NCBI GenBank assembly: GCA_910577115.1
Contig: CAJTMC010000089.1
Span: 1-7,073 of the forward strand
Direction of reading: 5' to 3'
From: an uncultured Lachnospiraceae bacterium
GTDB taxonomy: Bacteria > Bacillota > Clostridia > Lachnospirales > Lachnospiraceae
DNA length: 7,073 bases
Shown here: positions 1 through 6,167 of the stretch, one piece after another
How positions within the stretch are numbered: the first letter of the stretch is position 1
How the letters are laid out: every line of letters begins with the position of its first letter
The notes under the pieces: generated by a model
The model's input: only the letters and a program-made list of their open reading frames with translations
What the model was told of the DNA's origin: nothing
The model's database searches: none
Translations under genes and position numbers: made by a program

Positions 1-382
1 CAGCATTGATAGAACGGCTAATCCGGCTTTTATGAGTGCCTTCCGCTTTTGCAATATCCGCTTTGCTCATGCCAAGAAAATAATGTGCATAAATCCGGTT
101 TTTCTGTTTCTCCGGCAAAGAGGCAAGCGCCCGATACAGCCGGATATTTTCTTCTTTCTGTTCCAAAATATCAAGAGGCGACAACGCGGCCATTAGAACA
201 TCACGCTCAACGTTCACATCATAATCCAGGGAAAAATATGCTTTGTGTCGATATGTACGCAGGAAATAGGCAGCCTCCGCCAGCTTATATTCCCGAAGCA
301 GATCGGCAACTTCCCCCGGCACCTCAACAACTGTATCTTTTGAATAAAACGGGTAGTAATCCCGCAGATTGATTTTTTTCAT
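1..382 (-). CDS. Sigma-70-like regulator of a Tn916/Tn1549-type element (3' end outside window)
   Basis: The minus strand is open from ATG at 382-380 to the window edge, giving 127 residues beginning MKKINLRDYYPFYS. The family is usually about 140 residues, so only the last dozen or so should be missing. Residues about 80-127 form a sigma region-4-like segment: an LxSLPEKQKNRIYAHYFLGMS helix pair followed by a helix-turn-helix around ADIAKAEGTHKSRISRSI. The start is fixed by GGAGG at 391-395, eight bases upstream. Small sigma-like proteins with the same N-terminal NLRDYYPFY motif are typical of conjugative transposons, where they sit just before the HTH, xis and int genes and promote their expression. 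The coding frame is preceded by an 11-bp hairpin and by two tandem terminators, suggesting control by read-through. Family assignment is by recognition of the motif, not a search. Confidence 0.85.
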   Translation of the reverse strand, partial: MKKINLRDYYPFYSKDTVVEVPGEVADLLREYKLAEAAYFLRTYRHKAYFSLDYDVNVERDVLMAALSPLDILEQKEENIRLYRALASLPEKQKNRIYAHYFLGMSKADIAKAEGTHKSRISRSINA

Positions 383-390
383 GGGTAATT

Positions 391-395
391 CCTCC
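391..395 (-). promoter_or_regulatory. Ribosome binding site of the sigma-like gene
   Basis: GGAGG on the minus strand, eight bases before the ATG at 382. It decides the start and lies one base beyond the foot of the inverted repeat at 397-431, so folding of that hairpin could affect its accessibility. Confidence 0.8.
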
Positions 396-396
396 A

Positions 397-431
397 ATTT
401 CGATTTTTTTGTTGACTGGCAAAATCGAAAT
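397..431 (-). repeat. Perfect 11-bp inverted repeat next to the sigma gene Shine-Dalgarno
   Basis: ATTTCGATTTT at 397-407 is exactly complementary to AAAATCGAAAT at 421-431, with a 13-base loop. There is no T tract on either strand after the stem, so it is not an intrinsic terminator. Its place directly before the ribosome binding site suggests an operator or an mRNA structure acting on translation of the sigma-like gene. The sequence is certain; the role is inferred. Confidence 0.7.
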
Positions 432-489
432 CAGAGGGTGGGGAGCGGCATCCTGGGCTGTCACACCTGCATTTTCTGAAATAGGGTAC

Positions 490-521
490 AAAAAAGCGCG
501 CCTGCAAAAACACAGACGCGC
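490..521 (-). terminator. Intrinsic terminator T2 in the leader of the sigma gene
   Basis: Reading the minus strand, GCGCGTCTG (521-513) pairs with CAGGCGCGC (504-496) across an 8-base loop, with one G-T wobble in nine pairs, followed by six T residues (495-490). This is a strong GC-rich rho-independent terminator. It lies between the promoter near 757 and the sigma gene, so it must be passed by any transcript from upstream. Confidence 0.85.
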
Positions 522-583
522 ACCAAGACAGAGCATTATAAAAGTATACTGGAATATGCCAGGATTTGTATTTTTCTGTCGAA

Positions 584-676
584 TCAAAAAACCCCGCAAT
601 TCTTTGATGAACTGCAGGGCCAAATAATTGTGTTCTCCAATAAAGGCATAGGCTGATCCCATGCGGTATTTTCCAT
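584..676 (-). other. Possible 30-residue leader peptide across terminator T1
   Basis: ATG at 676-674 opens a 30-codon frame (MENTAWDQPMPLLENT at its start) ending at TGA 586-584, just past the T1 stem. A second ATG at 681-679 opens a different frame (MLWKIPHGISLCLYW) with GGAGG at 693-697, eleven bases upstream, which fits ribosome loading better. A third frame is also open here. Leader peptides overlapping an intrinsic terminator are the usual arrangement of ribosome-dependent attenuators such as those before tet(M)- or erm-type genes. Which frame, if any, is translated cannot be decided from the sequence alone. Confidence 0.35.
586..619 (-). terminator. Intrinsic terminator T1 (candidate attenuator) in the leader
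   Basis: On the minus strand CCCTGCAGTTC (619-609) pairs with GAATTGCGGGG (602-592) around a 6-base loop ATCAAA. There are 11 pairs, two of them G-T wobbles, followed by six T residues (591-586). A short open frame beginning at 676 ends with TGA at 586-584, immediately after the stem, so a translating ribosome would cover the hairpin. Together with T2 about 70 bases downstream it forms a tandem-terminator leader. Confidence 0.85.
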
Positions 677-751
677 AGCATTCCGGATTTTCCCTCCCCA
701 AAGGAGAAAGCAAGCAAGATTGTTTACTATCAGTCTCCTTTCTTTGAGGGC

Positions 752-757
752 ATTATA
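752..757 (-). promoter_or_regulatory. Candidate promoter -10 box for the leader/sigma transcript
   Basis: A perfect TATAAT on the minus strand lies between the terminator at 851-900 and the leader. No good -35 hexamer is visible at 17 bases upstream (TAAGAA), so the promoter may be weak, activator-dependent or spurious. Its position, directly after a terminator and before an attenuator-like leader, supports it. Downstream, AAAGGAGA and its exact complement TCTCCTTT lie about 30 bases apart and could form an early hairpin in the leader. Confidence 0.5.
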
Positions 758-850
758 TAAGGAGAAATTCCATATTCTTACCCGTTTTGTGCTATTTCCA
801 GCCAAGATGACCGCAAGTTTTGACATTAGCGGATAGTATTCGTGTAATTG

Positions 851-900
851 GAAGAAAAAAGAACAAAGCCACAAGATATAGATATAACTTGCAGCTTTGC
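851..900 (-). terminator. Intrinsic terminator closing the transporter operon
   Basis: Minus strand: a 13-base arm at 900-888 (GCAAAGCTGCAAG) pairs with 875-863 (CTTGTGGCTTTGT) across a 12-base AT-rich loop. Ten Watson-Crick and three G-T pairs are followed by a T-rich run including six consecutive T residues (860-855). It begins four bases after the stop of the winged-helix gene, marking the end of the cargo transcript and separating it from the sigma gene leader. Confidence 0.85.
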
Positions 901-904
901 CTTA

Positions 905-1210
905 TTAAATATCAAATTTATATCCCACACCGCTCACACTTTTAATATAATCAGGCACATCCGGCGAAATTTTTAGTTTCTTCCGCATATTGCTAATGTG
1001 GTTGTTGACAGCTTTTCGTGAGTAATTAGAATAATCCTCATTCCATACAAGCTCAATAATCATCTCATAAGTGAATACCCGCTTTGGATTTCGGATCAGT
1101 AATGCCAGTATATCAAACTCTTTAACCGTCAGATCGACCACCTGCTCCCGGACTTGTACAAGTCTTTGTTCCAGGCATACATACAATTCGCCTTCCCGAA
1201 GTTCGGTCAA
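905..1210 (-). CDS. Orphan OmpR-type winged-helix DNA-binding regulator
   Basis: From TTG at 1210 to TAA at 907-905 the frame encodes 101 residues forming an essentially complete OmpR/PhoB C-terminal DNA-binding domain. It has the VDLTVKEFDILALLIRNP segment, the EMIIELVW motif, the recognition helix region SRKAVNNHISNMRKKL and the terminal IKSVSGVGYKFDI hairpin. No receiver domain precedes it. The open frame continues upstream for 57 more codons with protein-like sequence but no ATG, GTG or TTG. The well-placed ATG with GGAGG lies one frame off (see the entry at 1211-1386). It follows the permease gene in the same operon and is closed by a terminator, so it is probably a regulator of the transporter cargo or of the adjoining element genes. 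Whether the protein starts at TTG 1210 or the gene is frame-damaged is unresolved. Confidence 0.75.
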   Translation of the reverse strand: MTELREGELYVCLEQRLVQVREQVVDLTVKEFDILALLIRNPKRVFTYEMIIELVWNEDYSNYSRKAVNNHISNMRKKLKISPDVPDYIKSVSGVGYKFDI

Positions 1211-1386
1211 TGATTGGTTATTATTACTGCCTCGGAGATTTGAAGGGAAACATGGGACATGGATTTCCTCATATTCCCGGACAAACTCTGTCAGCCCTTT
1301 TTTCTTATCAGCATTAAGAACTGCAAAAAGTTTCTCACCAATCTGTCTGCCGGATTCAGATATATCCAGAACAACTAATTTCCCAT
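1211..1386 (-). pseudogene. 5' part of the winged-helix gene, out of frame with its start codon
   Basis: A GGAGG at 1394-1398 sits seven bases before ATG at 1386-1384, an ideal start, but that frame reads only MGN and then TAG. The frame that continues into the winged-helix domain begins two bases later, at 1381. It is open for 57 codons (KLVVLDISESGRQIGEKLF at its start, then an FVREYEEIHVPC segment) up to the TTG at 1210. Removing the two G residues after the ATG, or adding one base, would give a protein of about 159 residues in one frame. This points to a frameshift at codon 2, a sequencing error, or non-standard initiation. The N-terminal segment is too short for a receiver domain and I do not recognise it. 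Confidence 0.6.
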
Positions 1387-1410
1387 GATACCACCTCCGT
1401 TTCTCTTCAC

Positions 1411-3396
1411 TTACTTGCTAACGATTTTGTAATAAGTTCTTGCCGTCAACAGGTAAACGAGGAAGTACATCAGCATAAATGCTAAGAAACAGACGATTGT
1501 GCATATGATAAAAAATTTTAAGTTCAACAAATTTACCAATACGAGTAGCTTTGTGATCATTGAATATGCAGCTATCACATGAATGCCAGCTAAAATTGGC
1601 GGCAAAAAAAACATGGTTAAGACTTGTGATCTAATCGCTCCTTTTACCTCTTGTCTACTCATACCGACTTTTTGCATAATTACAAAGCGTTCTTTATCCT
1701 CATAGCCCTCGGAGATCTGCTTATAGTAAATAATCAGCGCAGTTGCCATGATGAATAAAATACCAAGAAAAATACCAATAAAGAAAAGACCGCTATACAT
1801 ACCGATAAAACGTGTTCTTTCTGCCACTTTTGACTCAATGGTTGCCTGATACCCATTTACCTCATATACATTCGCTACTGCATCATAAAATGTCTGTTGT
1901 GTTTCCGCATTGCTATTTGTATCGAAGCCATAATAATAACGAATCTGGCTTGCAATATCGGTAAGTGCTTCTTTCTGCTTTTCATATAGTTCCTGCATTT
2001 GGACATTATTCGGCAGGACAATGAAATGGCTATTTGCTGCATTGGATGCAACCTTACCATTTCCCATGAACATATCCAGCGTTTCTTTTACCTGATACTC
2101 CTTATCAAAGACTTTCAGTACAGGATAATCAAATGCCATCCTGTTTGAGTAAATCAAAACCTCGTCATCAGCCAGCACCGTTTCTGTTCCCATGAAAGTA
2201 TTATAATCATCAAGAGGAACAAAAATGAGATTTGCAATATCGTTCATATCTATATTTGGATCAATACGTTCAACCGTAAAGGTATCACCTGTTTTTACAG
2301 AGGAACAGGAAAAATAAGAATACTGCGTCTCCTGAACGACATCTAATCCCATCTGCTGTTGAAGCTCATGGACTTTATCCAATCCTTCCTGACTTTTCTC
2401 TGTTGATTCTTCATTTACATAGATGGAAAAATCGTTAGGATAACGTGTTTGACCGATTTCATCCATTCCGAAGATTAAGGAACAAGTAGAGGACACGATA
2501 ATCAAAACAGCAGTAGATAAAATACAAATGTTGGAAAGTCCCACTGCATTCTGCTTCATACGGTAAATCATACCTGAGACACTGATAAAGTGCTTTGTTT
2601 TATAGTAATATTTTTTATTTTTCCTAAGTGCTTTCAAAAGTACGATACTCCCTGCGGTGAACAGCATATATGTGCCGATGATTACCAGCATGACTGCCAC
2701 AAAAAACAGAGGAATTGCAGTAACCGGATTTATGGTGGTCTGGGCAAGATAATAGCCCGTTCCTACAAAAACAACCCCCAGCATTGCTGTCACTATTTTT
2801 GTTTTCGGCTCTTTTTCGCCAACATTACCTGCATTGAGCAGATCTATGGGATTAGACATCCTGACCTGCCGCACAGCGTTCAGAAAAATCAGAAAAAAGA
2901 TAGTTAGAAAGAGGAAAATTGTTGTAAGAATCGCCTTTCCAGAGATAAAAAAACCAAGTCGGATTTCTACCTCAATTAACTGGGCAAGCAATAGATACAT
3001 TGCCTTATCTAATGCAATGCCAAGTATCAATCCTCCAGCAATGCTGATTATCATCACATAAAAATTTTCCCATGCGATTGTTTTTGCTAAATGGGATTTC
3101 TCCATACCAAGAATATTAAAAACGCCAAATTCTTTTTTTCTACGTTTCAGCAAAAAACTATTTGTGTAAAAAAGAAAGATGAGTGCAAATATGCCCACAA
3201 CAACACTTCCAAAAGTCAGCATATATGCAAGAGTATCTCCACCAACCATGATATTAAATCCCGGATTCAGCGACAATGATCTTACAATGTAGAACATAGT
3301 TACTGTAACAATACAGCTTATCATATACGGAATATATGTCTTACTGTTCTTCTTGATATTTCTTGCAGCAAGTTTAGGAAAGAAAAAATTACTCAT
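1411..3396 (-). CDS. BceB-type ABC transporter permease (FtsX family)
   Basis: The 661-residue frame from ATG 3396 has the BceB layout. There are ten predicted membrane segments (about 20-41, 57-82, 112-132, 153-174, 200-218, 227-256, 288-310, 534-558, 591-614, 628-652) and one large extracytoplasmic domain of about 220 residues between the seventh and eighth. The charged RRKKEFGVFNILGMEK turn near 85-100 and DKERFVIMQKVGMSRQEV near 567-584 are the two cytoplasmic coupling loops typical of FtsX domains. A GTG at 3405 is possible, but AGGGGGTG (3403-3410) is spaced six bases from ATG 3396, and this ATG gives the 8-base ATGAGTAA overlap with the ATPase stop, favouring translational coupling. 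In this family the permease binds or senses cell-wall-active peptides or their lipid complexes in the membrane and signals to the partner kinase. The substrate cannot be read from sequence. Confidence 0.92.
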   Translation of the reverse strand: MSNFFFPKLAARNIKKNSKTYIPYMISCIVTVTMFYIVRSLSLNPGFNIMVGGDTLAYMLTFGSVVVGIFALIFLFYTNSFLLKRRKKEFGVFNILGMEKSHLAKTIAWENFYVMIISIAGGLILGIALDKAMYLLLAQLIEVEIRLGFFISGKAILTTIFLFLTIFFLIFLNAVRQVRMSNPIDLLNAGNVGEKEPKTKIVTAMLGVVFVGTGYYLAQTTINPVTAIPLFFVAVMLVIIGTYMLFTAGSIVLLKALRKNKKYYYKTKHFISVSGMIYRMKQNAVGLSNICILSTAVLIIVSSTCSLIFGMDEIGQTRYPNDFSIYVNEESTEKSQEGLDKVHELQQQMGLDVVQETQYSYFSCSSVKTGDTFTVERIDPNIDMNDIANLIFVPLDDYNTFMGTETVLADDEVLIYSNRMAFDYPVLKVFDKEYQVKETLDMFMGNGKVASNAANSHFIVLPNNVQMQELYEKQKEALTDIASQIRYYYGFDTNSNAETQQTFYDAVANVYEVNGYQATIESKVAERTRFIGMYSGLFFIGIFLGILFIMATALIIYYKQISEGYEDKERFVIMQKVGMSRQEVKGAIRSQVLTMFFLPPILAGIHVIAAYSMITKLLVLVNLLNLKFFIICTIVCFLAFMLMYFLVYLLTARTYYKIVSK

Positions 3397-4156
3397 GCTG
3401 TTCACCCCCTGTTGCCAGCAGAGTTAATGTATCGGAGATTTTCTGATACATTTGCTCATTCGTATGATTGCCTCGGTAAATCTGATGAAACACTTCACCA
3501 TCTTTAATGAACAACACTCGGCTTGCATGGCTGGCTGCTTTTGTGGAGTGCGTTACCATCAGAATCGTCTGCCCATCACGGTTAATATCGTTAAATACAT
3601 GGAGCAGGCCGTCCGTAGAGCGAGAATCTAAAGCACCGGTAGGCTCATCCGCAAGTACCAGTTTTGGATTGATAATCAAAGCTCGTGCAACTGCTGCTCT
3701 TTGTTTCTGACCGCCAGAAACCTCATAGGGATATTTCACAAGCAGATCGGTAATCCCAAGTTTCTTTGCAATCGGCATCAAGCGACTTTTCATCTCTTTG
3801 TGATTTTTACCTGCCAAAACTAACGGAAGAAAAATATTATCTTGGATACTGAATGTATCCAGCAAATTGAAATCCTGAAACACGAAGCCAAGGTTATCGC
3901 GACGGAAAGCAGAAATTTCCTTTTCCTTTATAGAGGAAAGACTCTTTCCATCCAGTAGTACTTCACCATTTGTAGGTTTGTCAAGTGCCGCAAGAATGTT
4001 CAATAGCGTAGTTTTTCCTGATCCTGACTCACCCATGATGGCAACATATTCACCTTGCTCCACCGAGAACGACACATTTGAGAGTGCTTTTACCTGATTA
4101 CCACCAAAGCGAGTTGTATAAATTTTTTGCAAACTTTTTGCCTCTAAAATAGCCAT
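3389..4156 (-). CDS. BceA-type ABC transporter ATP-binding protein
   Basis: From ATG 4156 the protein has 255 residues, the usual length for this family. Walker A is GESGSGKT (42-49), Q-loop Q94 lies in FVFQDFNLLD, the signature is VSGGQ (146-150), Walker B is LVLADE (166-171) and the H-loop is H203 in VTHS. It should hydrolyse ATP on the cytoplasmic face to drive the adjacent FtsX-type permease. A TTG at 4162 in frame is rejected because it is only three bases from GGAGG (4166-4170), while the ATG is nine bases away. It is the first gene of the transporter operon and is preceded by its own promoter with an inverted-repeat operator. The stop overlaps the permease start by eight bases. Confidence 0.94.
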   Translation of the reverse strand: MAILEAKSLQKIYTTRFGGNQVKALSNVSFSVEQGEYVAIMGESGSGKTTLLNILAALDKPTNGEVLLDGKSLSSIKEKEISAFRRDNLGFVFQDFNLLDTFSIQDNIFLPLVLAGKNHKEMKSRLMPIAKKLGITDLLVKYPYEVSGGQKQRAAVARALIINPKLVLADEPTGALDSRSTDGLLHVFNDINRDGQTILMVTHSTKAASHASRVLFIKDGEVFHQIYRGNHTNEQMYQKISDTLTLLATGGEQHE

Positions 4157-4165
4157 GTTCAATGA

Positions 4166-4170
4166 CCTCC
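4166..4170 (-). promoter_or_regulatory. Ribosome binding site of the ABC ATPase gene
   Basis: GGAGG on the minus strand, nine bases before ATG 4156. It decides against the in-frame TTG at 4162. Confidence 0.8.
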
Positions 4171-4188
4171 TTATTTTTGGTTGCTCTT

Positions 4189-4217
4189 ATTGTAGCAAAA
4201 TGGCTGAAATGTCCGAC
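4189..4217 (-). promoter_or_regulatory. Promoter of the ABC transporter operon
   Basis: Minus strand: TACAAT (4194-4189) preceded by TG one base upstream (TGCTACAAT, an extended -10). At 17 bases upstream the hexamer is GTCGGA, a poor -35, and it lies inside the palindromic TGTC/GACA sites. A good extended -10 with a poor -35 overlapped by regulator sites is what is expected of a promoter activated by an OmpR-family regulator. Confidence 0.7.
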
Positions 4218-4257
4218 ATCTAATCGAGTGACATTTCAGCCGTTTGGTGTGACATTT
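4202..4257. promoter_or_regulatory. Probable response-regulator binding region (12-bp perfect inverted repeat plus extra half-site)
   Basis: GGCTGAAATGTC at 4202-4213 is the exact inverted complement of GACATTTCAGCC at 4230-4241, with 16 bases between. Inside, ATGTCCGACAT (4209-4219) is itself palindromic, and GTGACATTT occurs twice, at 4228-4236 and 4249-4257, exactly 21 bases (two helical turns) apart. The cluster lies just upstream of and over the -35 of the transporter promoter. BceR-type regulators are known to bind inverted TGACA/TGTCA-like repeats at this position, so it is the likely target of the response regulator at 5290-5967. Confidence 0.75.
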
Positions 4258-4271
4258 TTGTAAGATGTGGC

Positions 4272-5279
4272 TTATTCCAATGTCAGCTTATAGGTATGCA
4301 AATCAATGGAGATAACTGTTCCAACACCCGGTGCGGACTCTACACTGATTTTATGAGAAAGCCTATCCGCTACTGTTTTGCAAAGATATAGGCCTAGACC
4401 TGTTGACTTTTTATCAGAGCGCCCATTATATCCGGTAAATCCCTTATCGAATATTCTTGGAATATCTTCTGTGGCAATACCAATACCTGTATCAGCTATT
4501 TTGAGCACTCTATCTGGTGTTACTGTTATTGTTATAGAGCCTTTCGGTGTGTACTTGATACTATTAGATATAACCTGTTCTATAATGAATAATAACCATT
4601 TTTCATCCGTCAAAACCTTTATGTCAATAGGAATATATTTTAATTGGATTCTGCGGCGCACAAATTGTGGAGCATATTTGTGAATTGCCTGTTTGATTAT
4701 TTTATCAAGATCATATTCCTTGAAAATATAATCAGAGTGTTCACTGCTTAGTCGAAGATAGGTCAATACCATCTCCACATATTGCTCTATGCGAAACAGC
4801 TCTGCCAAAAGTTCCCGGTGTTCATCAGTATCTTCACTTTCCAACCTCATTTTCATAGTAGCAATAGGGGTTTTGATTTGATGTACCCAGGTGGTGTAAT
4901 AATCCAGACTTTCTTTTTTTTCTGTTTTTCGTTCTGTTTCACTAATCTCTAATAGCTGCTTTAGTACACGGTTCATTTCCTGTAAATCTTTTTCTGCCAG
5001 AGTTTTGGGTTCAGGAAGTTCATCCGCAAGCAAGCGAATATTTTTTAGAATCCTTATTCGTTCACAATGATTTCTAACATAGAAAAAAAAATGCACAGAA
5101 AGAACGATTGCAGCAAACAAAAAACAAAGACCTGAAGCATAAAGAACAGCTTCAACCTTCAGGTCATACAACCGAAAAATCATACTGAAAATCCCGATAA
5201 ATCCAAAAAAAATCAGCGTTACAGATAAGTACTGCCGTAAATAGCAGCCTAATATTTTATACCATTTATCTCTATCCAT
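4272..5279 (-). CDS. BceS-type intramembrane-sensing histidine kinase
   Basis: The 335-residue protein has two membrane helices near the N-terminus (about 17-38 and 45-68) with almost no external loop, the mark of intramembrane-sensing kinases. The dimerisation/phosphoacceptor segment carries H133 in the TTWVHQIKTPIATMKM motif. The ATPase domain shows the N box around N239 (EQVISNSIKYT), G1 DTGIGI (263-268), F box IFDKGFTGYNG (276-286) and G2 STGLGLYLCK (292-301). With no sensory domain of its own, such a kinase takes its signal from the partner transporter. It starts ten bases after the response-regulator stop, with AAGGA overlapping that stop codon, so the two are co-translated. It ends just before the transporter promoter region. 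Confidence 0.94.
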   Translation of the reverse strand: MDRDKWYKILGCYLRQYLSVTLIFFGFIGIFSMIFRLYDLKVEAVLYASGLCFLFAAIVLSVHFFFYVRNHCERIRILKNIRLLADELPEPKTLAEKDLQEMNRVLKQLLEISETERKTEKKESLDYYTTWVHQIKTPIATMKMRLESEDTDEHRELLAELFRIEQYVEMVLTYLRLSSEHSDYIFKEYDLDKIIKQAIHKYAPQFVRRRIQLKYIPIDIKVLTDEKWLLFIIEQVISNSIKYTPKGSITITVTPDRVLKIADTGIGIATEDIPRIFDKGFTGYNGRSDKKSTGLGLYLCKTVADRLSHKISVESAPGVGTVISIDLHTYKLTLE

Positions 5280-5289
5280 AGGTTAGTCC

Positions 5290-5967
5290 TTACTCCACAA
5301 TATATCCACTACCAATTTTGGTTGTGATAAAGTCAGAAAGCCCGGCATTTTCAAGTTTCTTTCTAAGCCTATTAACATTGACCGTTAATGTGTTTTCCTC
5401 TACATAAGAGTCCATCTGCCAAAGTTTAGTCATCAGGGTATCACGACTGACAACTTTCCCTTTGTTCTCAAGAAGTGTTTGCAAGATACGAAAATCATTT
5501 TTTGTAAGCTCAATACGCTCACCATTATATGTAAGGGTAGTATCATTCAAATTCAGAACAGCCCCTCTGTGTTCTAAAACAGGAATTTTGGTTCCCATAT
5601 CATAAGCACGACGGAGAATCGCCTGAATTTTATAGGTCATTACACTAAGGTCAATCGGCTTGGCGATAAAATCATCCCCTCCCATGTTCATCGCCATTAT
5701 CACATTCATATTATCCGAAGCAGAACTGATAAATACAATCGGCACATCAGAAATTCTGCGAATTTCAGTACACCAGTGGTAGCCATTGAAAAATGGTAAC
5801 ATTATATCTATAAGCACAATATGAGGATCGTACTCGGTAAACGCAGAAATAACATTTTGAAAATCTGTGATACTAAAAACGTCGTTTCCCCAAGATTCAA
5901 TCTGTTTCTTCATTGCTTCTGCAAGTGAGAAATCATCTTCTATAATCAAAATCTTGTACTTTTTCAT
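5290..5967 (-). CDS. OmpR-family response regulator (BceR-type)
   Basis: The 225-residue protein from ATG 5967 has a receiver domain (about 3-118) with acidic E10, D11 and D12, phosphoacceptor D54 in VLIDIMLP, conserved S82 and K103 in AKPID. A winged-helix domain (about 127-225) follows, with the ELTKNDFRILQTLLEN, VEENTLTVNVNRLRKKL and terminal TTKIGSGYIVE motifs. An in-frame ATG at 6000 would add 11 charged residues (MAEREREEESK), but GGGAGG at 5979-5984 lies 11 bases before ATG 5967 and the family starts at MxKILIIEDD, so 5967 is preferred. The gene overlaps the 3' end of the HTH gene by 35 bases and shows no promoter of its own. It should be phosphorylated by the kinase downstream and activate the transporter promoter at 4189-4257. 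Confidence 0.93.
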   Translation of the reverse strand: MKKYKILIIEDDFSLAEAMKKQIESWGNDVFSITDFQNVISAFTEYDPHIVLIDIMLPFFNGYHWCTEIRRISDVPIVFISSASDNMNVIMAMNMGGDDFIAKPIDLSVMTYKIQAILRRAYDMGTKIPVLEHRGAVLNLNDTTLTYNGERIELTKNDFRILQTLLENKGKVVSRDTLMTKLWQMDSYVEENTLTVNVNRLRKKLENAGLSDFITTKIGSGYIVE

Positions 5968-6148
5968 TTTTGATTCTTCCTCCCTTTCTCGTTCTGCCAT
6001 CTATCGGCTTTTCCGCAGTTTTAGGAATAAGCCACATGTTTCCTATTTTTATTGCACCTTCAATCCGATCAGCATTACAATACTGTAAAACTCGTCTATC
6101 CGATATGCCCCAATTAGTAGCAACTTCTTTTGTTGTGATATAATCCAT
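5933..6148 (-). CDS. Small HTH (MerR/excisionase-like) DNA-binding protein
   Basis: ATG 6148-6146, with GGAGG six to seven bases upstream, starts a 71-residue protein. Residues 1-45 form a compact winged HTH: ITTKEVATNWGISDRRVLQY, then CNADRIEGAIKIGNMWLIPK and the EKPIDGR motif. Proteins of this size and pattern are common on clostridial mobile elements, where they act as excisionase-like or local DNA-binding factors. The last 15 or so residues (GRIKNEKVQDFDYRR) are read from the ribosome binding site and first codons of the response regulator in another frame. The tail is therefore probably a by-product of the join between element and cargo. A longer frame reaching back to 6448 is rejected because it would cover the promoter and hairpins. 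Its promoter is the best-looking one available for the downstream regulator genes. Confidence 0.85.
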   Translation of the reverse strand: MDYITTKEVATNWGISDRRVLQYCNADRIEGAIKIGNMWLIPKTAEKPIDGRTRKGGRIKNEKVQDFDYRR

Positions 6149-6167
6149 AGTCGCACCTCCAACAAAC

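Larger units (their letters stand above)
383..850 (-). promoter_or_regulatory. Non-coding regulatory leader of the sigma-like gene
   Basis: This stretch of about 470 bases holds no convincing protein gene. On the minus strand it contains, in order, a TATAAT box, an AAAGGAGA/TCTCCTTT pair, a GGGGAGGG ribosome-binding-like site, overlapping short frames, terminator T1, terminator T2, and an 11-bp hairpin abutting the sigma gene ribosome binding site. The design resembles antibiotic-inducible attenuators. In Tn916 the leader of tet(M) contains terminators whose read-through also feeds the downstream orf7/orf8 regulators, and the same logic could apply here with the resistance gene absent. That comparison is inference from architecture only. 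Confidence 0.6.

Noticed and set aside
49..372. Plus-strand open frame of about 107 codons
   Set aside because: It lies opposite the sigma-like gene, whose protein shows clear family motifs and a good ribosome binding site; the plus-strand product has no recognisable features.
324..717. Two long minus-strand frames of 129 and 112 codons
   Set aside because: They run through two intrinsic terminators, the hairpin and the sigma gene ribosome binding site, and one enters the sigma gene out of frame. Their openness is better explained as a leader; only the short leader frames are kept as possibilities.
1071..1388. Plus-strand frame of about 105 codons
   Set aside because: It is antisense to the winged-helix gene and its upstream segment, and has low-complexity S/R-rich composition.
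2590..3279. Plus-strand frames opposite the permease
   Set aside because: They are antisense to conserved membrane segments of the permease and look like compositional shadows.
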